Source: Parvularculaceae bacterium UBA4496 (GTDB lineage: Bacteria > Pseudomonadota > Alphaproteobacteria > Caulobacterales > Parvularculaceae). Taken from it: DNA of 24,404 bases. Location: contig DGNI01000209.1 of assembly GCA_002388885.1 (NCBI GenBank), forward strand, positions 1 to 24,404. Direction: 5' to 3'. Of the stretch, positions 1 to 7,966 are shown in pieces. The translations under genes and the position numbers were made by a program. The notes under the pieces were generated by a model. The model made no database searches and was not told the origin of the DNA. It saw nothing but the letters and a program-made list of their open reading frames with translations. Numbering within the stretch: position 1 is the stretch's first letter; every line of letters begins with the position of its first letter.

Positions 1-25
1 GATTTTCGACTTTGATTTTCTGCAT
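1..25 (-). CDS. icd: Start of a truncated gene, probably NADP-dependent isocitrate dehydrogenase
   Basis: Only eight codons lie in the window. Read on the minus strand from position 25 they give M-Q-K-I-K-V-E-N, preceded by an AGGAAA ribosome site. Alphaproteobacterial NADP-isocitrate dehydrogenases typically begin M-x-K-I-K-V-x-N, so this is the best match. The gene is divergent from the RNA methyltransferase and shares a roughly 170-bp intergenic region with it. The identification rests on eight residues, so another protein with a similar N-terminus is possible. Confidence 0.45.
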
Positions 26-176
26 TGATTTTCCTACCGGACTTGCATGGCGCGCAAAGATGACAGGGCGCGCGGTGAACGACTTTCTGGGTGAATCGGC
101 GCGGCTATTAGCATCCGTAGCGGGAAGGTGAAAGGGGGCCGCGGCGGAATGCGCGTGGCCGGGGCCGCGATTTCGT

Positions 177-182
177 TATACT
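177..182 (+). promoter_or_regulatory. -10-like TATACT just upstream of the trmJ start
   Basis: TATACT lies only ten bases before the ATG at 193, and no Shine-Dalgarno sequence is visible between them. If this is the -10 element, transcription would start about four bases before the ATG and the mRNA would be almost leaderless. The region where a -35 box would sit (about 154-159) matches poorly, so this is tentative. Confidence 0.3.
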
Positions 183-192
183 TGCGTCATCC

Positions 193-981
193 ATGACTGA
201 TAGGCCGATAAAATCCACAGGACGAATCGCGCGCCGAGATGGCCGGGGCGCGCTGCGGCCTGCGCCGCTATTTGTGCTTGTTGAACCCCAGATGGGGGAA
301 AATATCGGCGCGACGGCGCGCGGGATGCTGAATTTCGGCCTGTCGGGCTTGCGCATCGTCAATCCGCGCGACGGCTGGCCGAATGAAAAAGCCGGCGCCA
401 TGGCATCAGGCGCGTCAATCGTCATTGACGACGCAAAGGTTTTTGAAACAACCACGGAAGCGATCGCGGACTGCAACTTCATCCTTGCAACAACAGCGCG
501 GCCGCGCGAGGCGTTGCTGCCGGTTTTTTCGCCGGCCGATGCCGCCGCGGAAATGAGTATGCGGATTGCACGTGGAGAAAAATGCGGCGTGCTGTTCGGC
601 GCCGAGCGCTCGGGGCTATCCAATGAAGATGTGATGAGGGCTGACGGGATTATTTCGATTCCCGTCAATCCGGCATTTGCGTCGCTCAATCTCGCACAGG
701 CGGCATTGGTCGTCGCCTATGAATGGGCGAAGGCCGATGAACGCAAAGTTCAGGCGGGCGATCAAAATCTTGCGATACCAGCGCCGAAAGCAGATTTTGA
801 TCGGTTTTTCGATCATCTGATCGGCGAATTAGACAATTCCGGCTATTTCTTTCCAGCTGAAAAGCGAACCAATATGGTGCGCAATCTGAAGGTTGCCTTT
901 CAGCGCGCGGGGCTCACCGAGGGAGAAACGCGTTCGTTACGCGGCGTCATCAAGGCGCTTGTCAAGCAGCGCGATGAATAG
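193..981 (+). CDS. trmJ: TrmJ/TrmH-family (SPOUT) RNA 2'-O-methyltransferase
   Basis: A 262-residue SPOUT-fold methyltransferase that would transfer a methyl group from S-adenosylmethionine to the 2'-OH of a ribose; TrmJ does this at tRNA position 32. The three family motifs are present: motif 1 around residues 35-50 (EPQMGENIGATARGM), motif 2 around 134-143 (LFGAERSGLS), and motif 3 around 157-170 (PVNPAFASLNLAQA), which form the knotted cofactor site. The roughly 90-residue C-terminal helical extension fits TrmJ rather than short TrmL. Target position cannot be read from sequence. The ATG at 193 lacks an obvious ribosome site. Starts at 239 or 291 would cut into the conserved first strand, so 193 is kept. 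The neighbouring minus-strand gene is probably icd. Confidence 0.85.
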   Translation: MTDRPIKSTGRIARRDGRGALRPAPLFVLVEPQMGENIGATARGMLNFGLSGLRIVNPRDGWPNEKAGAMASGASIVIDDAKVFETTTEAIADCNFILATTARPREALLPVFSPADAAAEMSMRIARGEKCGVLFGAERSGLSNEDVMRADGIISIPVNPAFASLNLAQAALVVAYEWAKADERKVQAGDQNLAIPAPKADFDRFFDHLIGELDNSGYFFPAEKRTNMVRNLKVAFQRAGLTEGETRSLRGVIKALVKQRDE

Positions 982-1084
982 AACACTGGATGACTGCTGC
1001 GCGGGGGCGTGAGACCAACAACTGAGACAGAGCATCGCCGATCATTAAGGCGATAAAAGGCCAAGATTTCGAGAGGGACCCAGG

Positions 1085-3115
1085 ATGAGAATTTCCACTA
1101 TTTGCGTTATTGCGCTTTCAGGCGCGTTTTTTGGAACCGTTGCGCTTGCGCAGGAAACGCCGATGATAGCGCCGTGGGGCTATCCGCTCGACGCACTCGA
1201 TCCTGAGACGAAACCAGGCGATGATTTTTACCGGTTCGCAAATGGCGGCTGGCTCGATGTAACGGAGATTCCTTCCGACCGCACAGGCGTTGGTTTTTCT
1301 ACAACCATGCGTGACCGAAACGAGGAGCGTATCGCCGCCATTATTGCCGACCTTGCCGAGGCGCGTCCGAGTCGCGACTCGAACGAGCAACGCATACGTG
1401 ATCTCTATCGAAGCTTTCTCGATACGGATCGTATTACATCGCTTGGACTGGCGCCGATAATGGATGACCTAGAGCGTGTGCAACAACTTCAAACGCATAA
1501 AGACGTCGCCGCCGCCATGGCGGATCCGGCGCTGAATTTAAGCGGGCCTTTCGGCGCATCGGTGTGGATAGATTCGAAAGACCCGGAAAATTTCATCACT
1601 TGGATTGGTCATTCTGGGCTCGGCCTGCCAGACAAGTCCTATTACGAACGCGAAAGCGAGCGGCTAGCTGAAACGCGAGAACAGTATCTTGCGCATATCG
1701 GAAACATGCTTGGTCTTGCAGGCGTAGACGACGCGGCCGCGAAAGCTGACGCTGTGTTCGGTTTGGAAAAGGCTATTGCGGCGCTGCATTGGGAACGCGC
1801 GGAGCGGCGAGATGCGAACCGAACCTACAACAAGATGGATCGTGCGGCGCTATTGGAGCTGGCGCCAGGGTTTCAGTGGGCTGCATATTTAGAAAGCGCC
1901 GGTTTGGCCGAAGCGGACGTATTTGTTATCCGCGAAAAAGAGGCGTTTCCTGGGCTCGCGACTCTGTTTGCGGAAACGCCCGTAGAGACTTGGCGCGCTT
2001 ATCTGACGATGCGCCTCTTAAGTGGATTTTCTCGTTACCTGCCGCCGGCATTCGATGATGAAGGCTTCGATTTTTACGGTAAAAAACTGAGCGGGCAGGC
2101 CGAACAGCGCACTCGGGAAAAACGCGGAGTCGATCTCGTCAACAACTTTCTCGATCAGGCGGTCGGAGAGATTTATATCGAGCGCTACTTCCCGGAAGAA
2201 TCAAAAACGCAAATGACTGAGTTGTTCGAAAATGTTCGCTCGGCGCTTCGTACGCGGATTGAGAATCTCACATGGATGACGCCGGAAACGAAAGTACGCG
2301 CGCTGGAGAAACTCGACAAGATGACCGCGAAAATCGCCTATCCGGATAAATGGCGTGATTTTTCAGGGCTACATATCCGCGCGAACGATCTGATCGGGAA
2401 CGTGAAACGCGTTCGCGAATTCGATGCGGCGCGTGACGTCGCCAGACTTGGTCAGCCTGTCGATAAAGCGGAATGGTTCACCGGGCCGCAGACGGTGAAC
2501 GCATTTTACAGTCCGAGCCGTAATGAAGCATTCATTCCCGCCGGTTACATCCAGTCGCCGCTGTTCGATCCGAACGCCGATCCGGCGCTCAATTACGGCG
2601 CGATCGGCTCTATTGTGGGACATGAAATCGGTCACGGTTTTGACGATCAGGGATCGAAATATGACGGGGACGGATTTCTGGCGGACTGGTGGTCCGAAGA
2701 AGACCGCGCGGCGTTCGACGCCCTGGGGGACCGGCTGGCGGAGCAGTTCAGCAAGTATGAGGCGCTGCCCGGGCTTTTCGTGAATGGCCGTCAGACGCTC
2801 GGTGAAAATATCGGCGATCTCGCTGGTGTTGTCGTTGCCTACCACGCCTATCTTCTGTCCCTCGATGGCGACGAGCCGCCGGTGCTTGACGGATTTACGG
2901 GACCGCAACGGGTTTTTCTCGGCCGGGCGCAAGCGCGCCGGTTCAAACAGACCGAGGAGTCCATGCGTCAGCGACTGTTGTCTGCGCCGCACAGCCCCAT
3001 GGATCTGCGGGTCAACGGCATGGTGGTCAATATCGACGAATGGTATGAAGCGTTTGATGTCGAACCCGGCGACGCTATGTATCTGCCGCCGGAAGATCGC
3101 GTATATATCTGGTAG
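1085..3115 (+). CDS. Secreted M13 (neprilysin/PepO-like) zinc endopeptidase
   Basis: A 676-residue M13 metalloendopeptidase, the usual length for bacterial PepO-type enzymes that cut oligopeptides outside the cytoplasm. The zinc motif HEIGH is at residues 513-517 and the third ligand lies in ENIGDLAG at 574-581. The upstream substrate-binding motif NAFYSPSRNEAFIPAG precedes it, and the protein ends in the family-typical short tail (VYIW). Residues 1-22 form a signal peptide with cleavage likely after ALA. This, together with the absence of a long N-terminal transmembrane anchor, predicts a soluble periplasmic or secreted enzyme. The ATG follows GAGAGGG at good spacing. The YhhQ-like gene starts 26 bases downstream, so the two may be co-transcribed, though no functional link is obvious. 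Confidence 0.93.
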   Translation: MRISTICVIALSGAFFGTVALAQETPMIAPWGYPLDALDPETKPGDDFYRFANGGWLDVTEIPSDRTGVGFSTTMRDRNEERIAAIIADLAEARPSRDSNEQRIRDLYRSFLDTDRITSLGLAPIMDDLERVQQLQTHKDVAAAMADPALNLSGPFGASVWIDSKDPENFITWIGHSGLGLPDKSYYERESERLAETREQYLAHIGNMLGLAGVDDAAAKADAVFGLEKAIAALHWERAERRDANRTYNKMDRAALLELAPGFQWAAYLESAGLAEADVFVIREKEAFPGLATLFAETPVETWRAYLTMRLLSGFSRYLPPAFDDEGFDFYGKKLSGQAEQRTREKRGVDLVNNFLDQAVGEIYIERYFPEESKTQMTELFENVRSALRTRIENLTWMTPETKVRALEKLDKMTAKIAYPDKWRDFSGLHIRANDLIGNVKRVREFDAARDVARLGQPVDKAEWFTGPQTVNAFYSPSRNEAFIPAGYIQSPLFDPNADPALNYGAIGSIVGHEIGHGFDDQGSKYDGDGFLADWWSEEDRAAFDALGDRLAEQFSKYEALPGLFVNGRQTLGENIGDLAGVVVAYHAYLLSLDGDEPPVLDGFTGPQRVFLGRAQARRFKQTEESMRQRLLSAPHSPMDLRVNGMVVNIDEWYEAFDVEPGDAMYLPPEDRVYIW

Positions 3116-3141
3116 CACCAAATAAAAGAGGCGATCGCTGA

Positions 3142-3888
3142 GTGACAGATAAGGCTTCGATTGAGCGCATCGAACACGCCGACGCGCTCAGCAATCATCG
3201 CTTCAAATATTACGACTTCGCCATGGCGGCGACGTGTGTCGTCTTTGTCTGCTCAAATATAATTGGCGCCGGCAAAGTCGCCGATGTCGGCGGGTTCGCA
3301 TTGGGCGCCGGCGTTCTTTTCTTTCCGCTTGCTTATGTCCTGGGCGACGTCCTGACCGAAGTTTACGGTTATGCACGCGCGCGCCGGGTAATCTGGGCTG
3401 GCTTTGCCGCCGCAGCATTCGCAGCCGGCATGGCGGCGTTCATCACTTGGATGCCACCGTCAGGCGACTGGAACCAGGACCTTGGCGGCATTGACCGGCA
3501 AACGGCGTTCGCGTCGAATTTCGGACAGGCGCCGCGAATCGTATTCGCTTCGATAACAGCCTTCTGGGCGGGCGAGCTTGCCAACGCCTATGTCATGGCG
3601 CACATGAAAGTCGCCTCAGGCGGCAATCATCTCTGGCAGCGGACAATAGGTTCGACGGTTGTGGGGCAGGGGCTCGATTCCCTCATCTTTTACCCGCTTG
3701 CGTTTTCGGGCGTGTGGAGTCTTCAACTCATCATCACGGTCATGATCACGAACTATTTCCTGAAGGTGCTCTGGGAGGCGATGCTGACCCCTGTCACCTA
3801 TCGCGTGGTCGGCGCGTTGAAGCGCGCTGAGGGTGTTGATGTCTACGACAAGGATACGGCCTTTACGCCGTTCTCCATAAAGTCGTAA
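3142..3888 (+). CDS. yhhQ: YhhQ/VUT-family queuosine precursor transporter
   Basis: A 248-residue polytopic inner-membrane protein of the YhhQ (VUT) family, which imports the queuosine precursors preQ0/preQ1. Supporting features are the family-typical first helix region (residues 24-45, ending in SNIIGAGKV), the conserved FPLAYVLGDVLTEVYGY segment near residues 60-77, and a late block with WQRTIGSTVVGQGLDSLIF. About six hydrophobic segments are visible. The start is a GTG at 3142 placed after an AGAGG ribosome site, because no ATG fits. The gene sits 26 bases after the M13 peptidase gene. The short charged C-terminal tail is ordinary. Substrate assignment is by family, not by context: no queuosine genes occur in the window. 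Confidence 0.82.
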   Translation: MTDKASIERIEHADALSNHRFKYYDFAMAATCVVFVCSNIIGAGKVADVGGFALGAGVLFFPLAYVLGDVLTEVYGYARARRVIWAGFAAAAFAAGMAAFITWMPPSGDWNQDLGGIDRQTAFASNFGQAPRIVFASITAFWAGELANAYVMAHMKVASGGNHLWQRTIGSTVVGQGLDSLIFYPLAFSGVWSLQLIITVMITNYFLKVLWEAMLTPVTYRVVGALKRAEGVDVYDKDTAFTPFSIKS

Positions 3889-3924
3889 GCTTCTCCTTGT
3901 CCGGGGCGGGCAGGGGGTCGGTTG

Positions 3925-5307
3925 ATGTTCCAGAAATTGTTGAGTTCCTTGCGGCGCGGCGAGCCGCGTTCATCATACGCGGCGCTTTATGAGGCGCGAG
4001 CGAAAGAAAAGGCGCCGCCGTCACGCTCGCTCGACGAGGCCGCGCTCGATTATCATCGCGCTGCACCGGCGGGCAAAATGGAATGCGTGCCGACGAAGCC
4101 GATGTCGACGCAGCGCGATCTGTCGCTTGCTTATTCGCCCGGCGTCGCCGCCGCCTGCCGCGAGATCGAACGCGATCCGGAAACTTCCCGCACGCTGACC
4201 AACCGCGCGAACCTGGTTGCGATCGTTACGAACGGCACCGCCGTATTGGGCCTTGGCGATATCGGCGCGGAAGCCTCGAAGCCGGTGATGGAAGGCAAGG
4301 CGGCGCTGTTCAAGCGCTTTGCCGGCGTCGATGCGGTTGATCTTTGCGTTGATGAAACAGACCCCGCGAAGCTTGCGGAGCTGATCGTGAAGGTACAGGC
4401 CGGGTTTGGCGGATTTAATCTCGAAGACATCAAGGCGCCGCAATGTTTTGAAGTCGAACGATTGGCGCGAGAACGAACGAAAGTGCCGGTATTTCATGAC
4501 GACCAGCATGGCACTGGCGTTTGCGTGCTGGCGGGGCTTTTGAATGCGCTGGACCTGACAGGACGTAAGCTTGCGCAAACGAAGATCGCCGTTTCCGGCG
4601 CTGGGGCGGCGGCGATCGCCTGCGTCGAACTGCTTGTGGCCGGCGGCGCGAAGAAAGAAAATATTCTGCTCACGGACAGTGCGGGCGTCATCTACAAGGG
4701 CCGCAAGAACGGCATGACGGGTAAGAAAGGCGATTATGCGGTCAAGACGGACAAGCGCACGCTTGCAGACGCCGTGAACGGCGCCGACTTCTTTCTTGGC
4801 GTATCGCGCCGCGGGCTTTTGACCCCGGATATGGTTCGGCGCATGGCGGCGAAACCGGTGATTTTCGCGCTCGCCAACCCGGAGCCTGAAATCTGGCCTG
4901 AGGACGCGCTTGACGCCGCGCCGGGCGCGATTATCGCCACCGGCCGGTCAGATTATCCGAACCAGGTGAATAACGTCCTTTGTTTCCCTTTTCTTTTCCG
5001 CGGCGCGCTCGACGTATCGGCGAGCACCGTCACCAAGGGCATGACGACTGCGGCGGCGCGCGCTATCGGCGCGGTTGCGCGGATGGAAACGCCGCAATCC
5101 GTGCGCATCGCTTATCCGGAGGAAGATTTCGTGTTCGGCCCGGGGTATATCCTGCCGAAAGCGTTCGATCCGCGCCTTTTACCGGAGGTTGCCTGCGCGG
5201 TTGCGCAGGCCGCGATGGATGACGGCGTCGCCAAATCGCCAATCCGCGACATAAACGGATACAGGCAGCGTCTTGAGGCGCTCGCGATTGCGCTGCAGGC
5301 GCTTTAA
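3925..5307 (+). CDS. maeB: NAD(P)-dependent malic enzyme, single-domain (no phosphotransacetylase half)
   Basis: Catalyses oxidative decarboxylation of malate to pyruvate with NAD(P) reduction. Visible motifs: YSPGV at residues 70-74, GLGDIG near 109-114, the metal-binding FNLEDIKAP around 164-172, HDDQHGTG at 191-198, the dinucleotide loop SGAGAA at 224-229, and TGRSDYPNQVNN. Most alphaproteobacterial malic enzymes are about 750-770 residues because a phosphotransacetylase-like domain follows. This protein stops at 460 residues, where that domain would begin, and the next gene is unrelated, so it is either a natural single-domain form or a deletion. A Lys/Arg-rich extension of about 35 residues precedes the usual N-terminus. 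The ATG at 3925 follows CAGGGGG and is preferred to the TTG immediately before it. Confidence 0.88.
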   Translation: MFQKLLSSLRRGEPRSSYAALYEARAKEKAPPSRSLDEAALDYHRAAPAGKMECVPTKPMSTQRDLSLAYSPGVAAACREIERDPETSRTLTNRANLVAIVTNGTAVLGLGDIGAEASKPVMEGKAALFKRFAGVDAVDLCVDETDPAKLAELIVKVQAGFGGFNLEDIKAPQCFEVERLARERTKVPVFHDDQHGTGVCVLAGLLNALDLTGRKLAQTKIAVSGAGAAAIACVELLVAGGAKKENILLTDSAGVIYKGRKNGMTGKKGDYAVKTDKRTLADAVNGADFFLGVSRRGLLTPDMVRRMAAKPVIFALANPEPEIWPEDALDAAPGAIIATGRSDYPNQVNNVLCFPFLFRGALDVSASTVTKGMTTAAARAIGAVARMETPQSVRIAYPEEDFVFGPGYILPKAFDPRLLPEVACAVAQAAMDDGVAKSPIRDINGYRQRLEALAIALQAL

Positions 5308-5385
5308 CGTCTCTGCATTGTTTACTTGTGGCGTGGCGCGACCAGCGCCACACTCTTCCGTGTAAAGCAGACTTCACGAGGCTTC

Positions 5386-6918
5386 ATGCCGGATGACATG
5401 CGCATTGATGCGCCAACCCCGGAAAGGGCAAATAATAACAAGGCCCCTCGCATCGCGATTTTGGGCGCCGGCTTTTCCGGTATGGGGATGGCGATCCGTC
5501 TTCGTGAAGAAGGCTTCGATAATTTCACCATCTACGAAAAGGCGGAAGAGGTCGGCGGCACCTGGCGCGAGAACCGTTATCCCGGCGTCGCCTGCGACGT
5601 GCCTTCGCATCTATATTCATTTTCGTTCGATCCAAATCCGGAATGGACGCGGCGTTATTCCTCTGGCGGTGAAATTCTGGATTATATGAAGCGGTGCGCA
5701 GAGAAATACGACCTCTACCGCTCAATCGAATTCGGCAGGGAAGTCACGGCGATCCGACATGACGGCGCCGAATGGCAAATCGCTTTTAAAGACGGATCAA
5801 CAACAATCGCCGATTTCGTGGTCAGCGGCCTCGGCGGCTTGCACAAGCCGAACATTCCGGATTTTGAAGGCCGGGAGAAATTCAGCGGCCCGGTATTTCA
5901 TACGGCTGAGTGGCGCGATGACATTGACTTCACGGGAAAGCGTGTCGCGCTCATCGGCTCGGCCGCAAGCGCCATTCAGATCGTTCCTGAAATTGTCGAC
6001 AAGATCGCGCATCTTGATGTTTATCAGCGCACGCCCAACTGGATTATCCCGCGGGAGGATTACGGCTATCCGAAATGGTTGCGGTCTGTCTTTTCCGCCG
6101 CGCCATGGCTCGCGCGCGCCTATCGCGGGTTTTATTTCTCGATCATGGAATGGCGCTTTCCAGCGTTTCACAAGGGTGACAACCGCATCAAGCGGCTGAC
6201 GCGCCGCCGGTTTTTACAGCATCTGGAGCGCTCGGTTGCAGACCCCGATCTGCGCGCCAGACTGACGCCCGATTATCCGATCGGCTGCAAGCGTATTCTG
6301 ATTTCGGACGACTATTTCGACGCCATGCAAAAGCCGAATGTTGATCTTGTTACGGAGGGCATTGCGTCATTCACGGACAAAGGCATCCAGACGAACGACG
6401 GTGAAGAACACGAGGCGGACATCGTCATTCTCGCCACCGGTTTCAAACCGTTCGATATTCTGGATACGATTGAGGTAACGGGGCCTGCGGGCGCAAGTCT
6501 GCGCGATACGTGGAAGACTGGCATCGCCGCCCACAGGACAGTCATGGCGCCGGGCTTTCCGAATTTCTTCCTGCTGCTCGGGCCCAATTCCGCCCTCGGC
6601 CACAACTCGGTAATCTTGATGATCGAAGCGCAGGTGAATTACGTGATTCAGCTCATCCGTCAGGCGTCCGGCGACGGGCAAGGTAAGTCCGCATTGGTTG
6701 AGCCCTCCTGCGAGGCGGCATCGGCGTTTGAAATGAAAATTCAGGCTGACCTTCAGGGCCGGGTCTGGGCCGCTGCGTGCGGCGCCTGGTATGTGGATGA
6801 AAACGGGCGGAATTATACGCTCTATCCGCACTCGGTACGTCACTATCTCAGGGAGATGAGGGCGCCGGAACTACAGGAATACGAACTCAAGCAGGCGCAG
6901 TCCAGCGTCACAGCCTGA
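5386..6918 (+). CDS. Flavin-containing monooxygenase, Baeyer-Villiger type
   Basis: A 510-residue class B flavoprotein monooxygenase predicted to use FAD, NADPH and O2 to insert oxygen into a ketone or oxidise a heteroatom. The FAD loop GAGFSG is at residues 27-32, and a GGTWRENRYPGVACDVP block follows. The Baeyer-Villiger fingerprint F-x-G-x-x-x-H-x-x-x-W occupies 166-176, although the residue after Trp is Arg where Pro or Asp is usual. A second Rossmann loop reads LIGSAASAIQI, with Ala in place of the middle Gly. The C-terminal AWYVDENGRNYTLYP segment is also typical. The ATG at 5386 has an ACGAGG ribosome site; an in-frame TTG at 5326 would add 20 residues that lack family character. The substrate cannot be told. 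It stands alone, with no catabolic neighbours. Confidence 0.87.
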   Translation: MPDDMRIDAPTPERANNNKAPRIAILGAGFSGMGMAIRLREEGFDNFTIYEKAEEVGGTWRENRYPGVACDVPSHLYSFSFDPNPEWTRRYSSGGEILDYMKRCAEKYDLYRSIEFGREVTAIRHDGAEWQIAFKDGSTTIADFVVSGLGGLHKPNIPDFEGREKFSGPVFHTAEWRDDIDFTGKRVALIGSAASAIQIVPEIVDKIAHLDVYQRTPNWIIPREDYGYPKWLRSVFSAAPWLARAYRGFYFSIMEWRFPAFHKGDNRIKRLTRRRFLQHLERSVADPDLRARLTPDYPIGCKRILISDDYFDAMQKPNVDLVTEGIASFTDKGIQTNDGEEHEADIVILATGFKPFDILDTIEVTGPAGASLRDTWKTGIAAHRTVMAPGFPNFFLLLGPNSALGHNSVILMIEAQVNYVIQLIRQASGDGQGKSALVEPSCEAASAFEMKIQADLQGRVWAAACGAWYVDENGRNYTLYPHSVRHYLREMRAPELQEYELKQAQSSVTA

Positions 6919-6923
6919 GGTTG

Positions 6924-6977
6924 TGTCGCCCTAGTTACATTCCTGTTTTTAAAGAAAAAATCTGTGGCCGGGCGACA
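6924..6977 (+). repeat. Inverted repeat TGTCGCCC / GGGCGACA, possible activator site
   Basis: TGTCGCCC at 6924-6931 recurs inverted at 6970-6977, 38 bases apart, about 35-90 bases upstream of the sigma-54 promoter match. Such spaced half-sites upstream of a -24/-12 promoter are where an enhancer-binding activator would bind. The right arm also lies in a small hairpin, CGGGC (6969-6973) with GCCCG (6980-6984), that could instead be a weak terminator of the monooxygenase gene. Confidence 0.3.
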
Positions 6978-7011
6978 ATGCCCGAGAATTTTCTGAATTC
7001 GTGGTTAAAGT

Positions 7012-7027
7012 TGGCCCGCTTTATGCA
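7012..7027 (+). promoter_or_regulatory. Sigma-54 (RpoN) -24/-12 promoter
   Basis: TGGCCCGCTTTATGCA matches the sigma-54 consensus TGGCACG-N4-TTGCA at every position except C for A and A for T. The invariant GG and GC dinucleotides are at the required spacing. It lies 89 bases before the ATG of the VPLPA-CTERM gene on the same strand. In other bacteria PEP-CTERM genes are controlled by RpoN with the PrsK/PrsR two-component pair, which makes this site plausible on biological grounds as well. Confidence 0.65.
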
Positions 7028-7116
7028 TAATTGCTTGCGCTCCCGATTTTAAAAGAGTATCGAAGTCGTGAGAGTTTTAACTTTCGCGTAACCAGTTAGT
7101 CGTGGGGGACTACATC

Positions 7117-7770
7117 ATGATCAAAACGCTTTCTACTATCGCTGTATCGGCTATCGCCGTCATCGGCCTCAATATCTCTGCAGCATCGGCAGCGCCAGTA
7201 ACTCTTAACGTTGTTACAGCGCCTCCGGGCATTAACGAATCAGCACTTGAGGACTGTGTCTTTGGCAACCCGTCATTGGGCTGCGAAGCGCAATACCAGC
7301 TTCCAACAGGCGCGCCGGGCGGTTTCGTCACCGGTATCACGCATGATTATCTCGTCAGTGATCTGCGCGCCCTGGTTGAGAATTTTTTCACAATCGGGAT
7401 CGACAGCAACACGGCTGCCGGCGCAACAATTACCCAGATGCTTACTCAGTTTGAGTTGAGCGTCGATTATGGCGGCGACGGCACCTTTGACGAAATTCTG
7501 TTCGATGTGAACGTGCCTTTCGCCCTTGATCCTTTGGTCGCTCAGGGTAACGGCTTTACCGACTTTGCCATCTTCGGATTCTCGCTTCTGGGTCTGTCTG
7601 ACGATGACGTGGTGCGGTTCACGCTGTCCCTTACCGGCCTGACTGACGGCGCGGAGCAATTCTTCATCCTTGACGCGCCGGAAGTGCCGATCCCGGGCGC
7701 TATCTGGCTCATGGGCGCAGGCCTTGCCGGTCTTGGTTTCGCAGGACGCAAAAAGAAGCGCCAAGCTTAA
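7117..7770 (+). CDS. VPLPA-CTERM sorting-domain surface protein
   Basis: A 217-residue exported protein with two sorting signals. Residues 1-25 form a Sec signal peptide (cleavage after ASA). The C-terminus carries the VPIPGA variant of the VPLPA-CTERM motif at 190-195, then a hydrophobic helix (IWLMGAGLAGLGFAG), and a basic tail (RKKKRQA). This tripartite signal is recognised by an exosortase, which processes the protein for surface attachment or release, often with exopolysaccharide. The middle is acidic and Gly/Asp-rich with two cysteines (CVFGNPSLGC) and no domain I recognise. The ATG at 7117 follows GGGGGA and is preferred to a GTG at 7102, which would precede the signal peptide. A sigma-54 promoter lies upstream and a strong terminator downstream, so it is monocistronic. 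No exosortase gene is in the window. Confidence 0.85.
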   Translation: MIKTLSTIAVSAIAVIGLNISAASAAPVTLNVVTAPPGINESALEDCVFGNPSLGCEAQYQLPTGAPGGFVTGITHDYLVSDLRALVENFFTIGIDSNTAAGATITQMLTQFELSVDYGGDGTFDEILFDVNVPFALDPLVAQGNGFTDFAIFGFSLLGLSDDDVVRFTLSLTGLTDGAEQFFILDAPEVPIPGAIWLMGAGLAGLGFAGRKKKRQA

Positions 7771-7811
7771 ACAGTTCTGCTTTGGTCTAATTCCCCCTAG
7801 ATCATGGCTCG

Positions 7812-7835
7812 AAAAGCCCGCTTCGGCGGGCTTTT
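7812..7835 (+). terminator. Rho-independent terminator after the VPLPA-CTERM gene
   Basis: A perfect 10-bp stem, AAAAGCCCGC / GCGGGCTTTT, closed by a TTCG tetraloop, with the stem providing the T run. It lies 41 bases after the stop codon and separates this gene from rpsD. Confidence 0.92.
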
Positions 7836-7843
7836 CACTTATG

Positions 7844-7872
7844 TTGACAAGTCGCGAGGGGGCGCCTATAGC
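7844..7872 (+). promoter_or_regulatory. Sigma-70 promoter of rpsD
   Basis: TTGACA at 7844-7849, 17-base spacer, TATAGC at 7867-7872. The -35 is perfect and the spacing optimal. It starts nine bases after the preceding terminator and gives a leader of roughly 88 bases before the rpsD ATG. Confidence 0.75.
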
Positions 7873-7921
7873 CCGCGGCTTGCAAATGACGGACAGCGTG
7901 TGGACCGCCGTTGAGATTGCG

Positions 7922-7938
7922 CCGGAGATTGGCTCCGG
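7922..7938 (+). promoter_or_regulatory. Hairpin in the rpsD 5' leader
   Basis: CCGGAG (7922-7927) and CTCCGG (7933-7938) form a perfect 6-bp stem with a five-base loop, ending 28 bases before the ATG. Ribosomal protein S4 represses its own operon through leader RNA in other bacteria, so this could be part of such a site. No known S4 leader was matched. Confidence 0.3.
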
Positions 7939-7966
7939 ACGCCGGGCCACGCTTGAGTGAGGACTA

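Noticed and set aside
2369..3121. Long minus-strand frame opposite the M13 peptidase gene
   Set aside because: It is an antisense shadow of a strongly supported gene, with no family character or ribosome site.
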